Below, one piece after another: positions 60,661 through 64,000 of a stretch of DNA of 64,000 nt (positions are counted from its first letter, which is position 1; each line of letters begins with the position of its first letter). The stretch spans positions 27,280,001 to 27,344,000 of the forward strand of contig JBITNC010000001.1 of NCBI GenBank assembly GCA_050084985.1, given 5' to 3'. This DNA comes from Nageia nagi. Taxonomy: Eukaryota > Pinophyta. The notes below the pieces were generated by a model that saw nothing but the letters and a program-made list of their open reading frames with translations, was not told where the DNA came from and ran no database searches. The position numbers and the translations under genes are program-made.

Positions 60661-60671
60661 CTCTGATACCA
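60661..60671 (-). promoter_or_regulatory. Sire-like Copia primer binding site
   Basis: The plus strand ctctgatacca gives TGGTATCAGAG on the minus strand, an exact initiator tRNA-Met match, five bases from the LTR start at 60677. Confidence 0.93.
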
Positions 60672-60676
60672 ATTAT

Positions 60677-62472
60677 TGTTCTTCGAGTGACACTGAGAGG
60701 GGGGGTGAATCAGTGTATATAAAAATTATCACTATCCAATCTTCTTAAATAAAGATAGATTAAATGCTAGAGAAAAAAAAATGAGCAAGCACACCAGTAC
60801 ATCACACAACACCAGATGTAACGAGGTTCACCAGTTTGGCTACATCCCCGAAAATGACTGCTTGGACACCAATCCAAATCCAGCCATTAAAGAAAGCTTA
60901 CAGATTCACAGCACCAACTGTGAAGGGTAGCACCAACTACCACTTTAGAAATAGCAGCACCGACTGCTTGGAGCACCAACTCCAGCTATCAAGCACCAAC
61001 TTGATAGAACATTCAAAAGGGATGACAAAATACAGTTCTAGAAGACCCTCAATGGTCTAGCTCTAATTCTCACTGTTCGTACTCTGCACACAGCTCCAAA
61101 GTAACATAGATAAACAATCACTATATTCTCTGCATATTCATTTGCTCATTTCACCTTCTTCGGATACTCCACACTATCACCTTCTCTTTTGCTCTTCTCT
61201 ACATGCACATCTCGTCACACTTGCTTGCCTCCTCTCCGGCACTTCACTCTACACACTTCTCTTCGACAACTGTTACACATCAAGAGAACCCCCAATGAAC
61301 TGTTCCTATCATTACATGTTATCAAATACAAACTGAAAAGGAATCCTTGTTTGTAACTTCTTCTGCACCAAAAAGAGTTCACTGTCTGAATCTGCAACTA
61401 CTGTAACTGTCGAATGCTCCTATTGCTCAAACAGATTTATTCAGACACGTATACCTCTTTCTCCACTGATTTCGAAGATTTCTGATAATTCCAGACTCTT
61501 TTCTTCTTCATAAAGGTATTTTGGATAATTTCAGACTCTTTTCTTCTTCATAATGGTATTTCTGATAATTCCGGACTCTTTTCTTCGCACTTTTATCTTC
61601 GCATTTTTGTCTCCGGACTTTTCAACACCTACACCATGATGTCATCATATCCGAACTCCGATCTTCGCACTTTTATCTTCGCATTTTTGTCTCCGGACTT
61701 TTCAACACCTACACCATGATGTCATCATCTCCGGACTCCGATCTTCGCACTTTTATCTTCGCACTTTTGTCTCCGGACTTTTCAACACCTATACCATGAT
61801 GTCATCATATCCGGACTTCGATCTTTACCACAACGTGACTCTCTTATTTTCTGTGACATCATCCTTTTTAATCTGGAACATTTTACTTCTGGGACATTTA
61901 CTTTATGGACTCCGTATTGTCAATCTCTCTTTGCCGATCTCATCTCTGCATTCTGGAATGCTTTATTCGTTGGCTCCGGCTCTTTGATCACTCTTTGCTG
62001 ACCTCATCATCTCTAGAACCTGGTTCTATTCATAAATGTGAATATCGTTCTCCCCATGACATCATCTCTTGCTTCCAGATTGTTTTACTCGCTGGCTCCG
62101 GCTCTTTGATCGCTCCTTGCTTACCTCATCACTTTCAGACTCCGATTTTGAGTGAAGGCCCAAAATTGCTGACATCATCTCTTCCGGAACGCTTTATTTA
62201 CTAACCCCGGCTTTACCAAAATCACGTGTTGACAACATTGCAATCACTCATCACCTCCAAAACCTGGTCAAAACCTCCGAAACCTAATCAACACCTTGTT
62301 GACAACAGTTACAGTCACGCTTCACCTTCGAAACCCGGTCAAAACCTCCGGAACCCGATCAACACCTTGTTGACAATAGTTACAGTCACGCTTCACCTCC
62401 GGAACCCGGTCAGAACCTCTGAAACCTGATCAACACCACATTGACAACAATTACAATCACTCATGCTCAACA
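60677..62472 (-). repeat. Sire-like Copia middle LTR (mosaic)
   Basis: 1796 bases. Against the left LTR there are about 16 substitutions and one 1-base indel within 60677-61286. I see none from 61287 to 62472, nor in the following internal sequence. This LTR serves as 5' LTR of the left copy and 3' LTR of the right copy. Confidence 0.92.
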
Positions 62473-62699
62473 ATCTCCCCCTTTGGAATTGTTGGCAACA
62501 CCACCTTTTCAGACACCAACATCAGGGCTTTTCTCTCCCCCTTTGTCAATAATAACAAAGGGCATTTACAGACTCCCCCTGAGTCCATACACGACATTCT
62601 CATGAAATTAGTAGTATGCATACAAACCATAGAATACACAGAAGCAATATAGGAAGGAAAAATAAGCACTCCCCCTGAGAATGTGACATCCCGAACTAG
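62473..62699 (-). promoter_or_regulatory. Second-copy polypurine tracts
   Basis: Exact repeat of 55313-55539, with the same four AGGGGGAG tracts. Confidence 0.85.
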
Positions 62700-64000
62700 C
62701 TAATGCTTGGGAAAGACAACAACTCCTAGCTTGTTTCGAAGATATTCGAAAATGTCTTTGGGCAAAGGCTTTGTAAAGATGTTTGCTACTTGCTCTGTGG
62801 TTGGAACAAAGTCCAACTGTACTTCTCCTTGTGCCACTCTTTCTTTTAGGAAATGATATCTGATTGCAATATGCTTTGTTCGTGAGTGCATAACAGGATT
62901 TTTTGATATATTTATTGCACTTGTGTTATCACACAGAACTGATATGGGCTCATTAATCTCTATACCAAAATCTTTTAGCATCTGCTTCATCCATAGAATC
63001 TGTGTGCAGCAGGAAGTTGCTGCTATATACTCTACTTCTGCTGTAGATAGGGATACTGAGTCTTGCTTTTTACTGTGCCAGCTAACAAGATTATTGCCCA
63101 AATAAAATGCTCCACCACTGGTGCTCTTCCTATCATCCACGCATCCAGCCCAATCTGCATCTGAAAAGGCAGTAAGTGTAAGATCCTTTCCTCTAGGATA
63201 CCATAAACCAAATTCTACTGTACCTTTGAGATATCTGAATATTCTCTTTACTGCAGTAACATGTGTTTCTTTGGGATTGGCTTGAAATCGAGCAACCATA
63301 CAAACTGCTTGCAGAATATCCGGTCTAGTAGCTGTTAAATATAATAAACTTCCAATCATTGACCTGTATTTTGTTTGATCTACAGTTGGTGCATTATCAT
63401 CCTTGCTTAATTTGCAGCCTGTTGTCATAGGGGTGCTCACAGGTTTACAGTCTTCCATGGTAAACTTCTTCAGCATCTCCTTAACATACTTGGTTTGAGA
63501 AATGAACATGCCATTCTTCAACTTATTGATTTGTAAGCCCAGAAAAAATGCAAGCTCACCTATCATAGACATCTCGAATTCTGTTTGCATGTTGTCAACA
63601 AGATTTTTACATAGCTCATTCTTGCTTCCTCCAAAAATTATATCATCTACATAGACAACAATAATTAGATGATTTTCCTTTTCTGATTTAATGTATAAGT
63701 TGCTATCCACCATTCCTTTTCTAAAGCCTTGCTGCTGAAGATATGTGTCAAGTCTGGAGTACCATGCTCGAGGTGCCTGTTTTAAACCATACAGAGCCTT
63801 CTTTAGTTTGCATACCAAATTAGGATTCTCTCCCAACTGGAAACCATCTAGCTGTTCGATATAGACTTCTTCCTCAATTTTGCCATTTAGAAAAGCTGAT
63901 TTTACATCCATTTGATAAACTGTGAAGTCTTTATACACTGCAAAAGCTAAAAACATGCAAATAGCTTCTAATCTGGCCACCGGTGCAAAAGTTTCTTCAA
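62700..64000 (-). CDS. Second copy of Sire-like Copia pol (RT-RNase H end), cut by window edge
   Basis: An open frame equal to residues 464-889 of the first pol copy, including YVDD, the FSDADWAGC block and the same stop (62700-62702). The nucleotide sequence repeats 55540-56840 with no difference that I can see. The N-terminal part lies beyond the window. Confidence 0.95.
   Translation of the reverse strand, partial: EETFAPVARLEAICMFLAFAVYKDFTVYQMDVKSAFLNGKIEEEVYIEQLDGFQLGENPNLVCKLKKALYGLKQAPRAWYSRLDTYLQQQGFRKGMVDSNLYIKSEKENHLIIVVYVDDIIFGGSKNELCKNLVDNMQTEFEMSMIGELAFFLGLQINKLKNGMFISQTKYVKEMLKKFTMEDCKPVSTPMTTGCKLSKDDNAPTVDQTKYRSMIGSLLYLTATRPDILQAVCMVARFQANPKETHVTAVKRIFRYLKGTVEFGLWYPRGKDLTLTAFSDADWAGCVDDRKSTSGGAFYLGNNLVSWHSKKQDSVSLSTAEVEYIAATSCCTQILWMKQMLKDFGIEINEPISVLCDNTSAINISKNPVMHSRTKHIAIRYHFLKERVAQGEVQLDFVPTTEQVANIFTKPLPKDIFEYLRNKLGVVVFPKH

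Larger units (their letters stand above)
53516..64000 (-). mobile_element. Sire-like Copia in tandem: LTR, internal, LTR, second internal (runs off window)
   Basis: The youngest element here. The left LTR (53516-55312), internal region (55313-60676) and middle LTR (60677-62472) form a full 9-kb element. From 62473 a second internal region begins that repeats 55313-56840 exactly as far as I can compare by eye. The repeat unit is 7160 bases. Traits shared with Sireviruses are LTRs of about 1.8 kb, a long gag with coiled coil, four polypurine tracts, and the CCCCCCTCTCAGTG end on the minus strand. Confidence 0.85.

Noticed and set aside
62700-64000. Second pol copy as an independent Copia insertion
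   Set aside because: It shares the middle LTR with the first copy and has no target-site junction between them, so a tandem arrangement explains it better.

Overview
The window looks like nuclear DNA of a seed plant, most likely a gymnosperm. It is AT-rich, has no intact host gene, and is filled with nested LTR retrotransposons in many states of decay. The only host-type sequences I recognise are broken PPR genes, whose regular MYAKCGS / DKMHDAN-VSW style resembles the large PPR families of conifers. The organism is an inference.

Layout. 1-7328: an old Copia element (Copia-A, minus strand) with scarred gag-pol, a 3.3-kb repeat-bearing leader, a primer site and its 5' LTR; its other end lies off the left edge. 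7476-11800: a PPR pseudogene, split by a local duplication and a degenerate transposon-type gene. 12870-13410: a minisatellite. 14541-15260: a second PPR-DYW remnant on the minus strand. 16960-29616: a large minus-strand Gypsy element with long LTRs and gag but no recognisable RT or integrase, carrying a separate solo LTR inside its right LTR. A third PPR remnant starts flush with its right end. 31520-31633: compound microsatellite. 32040-32460: a CACTA-type (DUF4216-like) remnant. 32570-38960: a Copia (Copia-B, plus) interrupted in its integrase by a Tat-like Gypsy (32685-36329).

41609-53515 is a plus-strand Copia (Copia-C) that has been a target at least four times: a Gypsy (43022-49042) in gag, a solo LTR of the Copia-A family (49285-49763) between gag and protease, a 0.3-kb G-rich insert at the end of integrase, and in its 3' LTR the youngest element. 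That youngest element (53516 to beyond 64000, minus strand) is a Copia with Sirevirus-like traits: long LTRs with tandem repeats, a long gag with coiled coil and several zinc knuckles, and four polypurine tracts. It is arranged in tandem as LTR-internal-LTR-internal. The middle LTR differs from the left LTR only in its first 611 bases and is then identical, with the identity running on into pol. This is the pattern expected of unequal crossing-over between the two LTRs of one element, although an assembly duplication must be excluded.

No complete retroelement polyprotein is open: even the youngest one has premature stops in gag and two frameshifts. No tRNA, rRNA, CRISPR or operon-like feature was seen.
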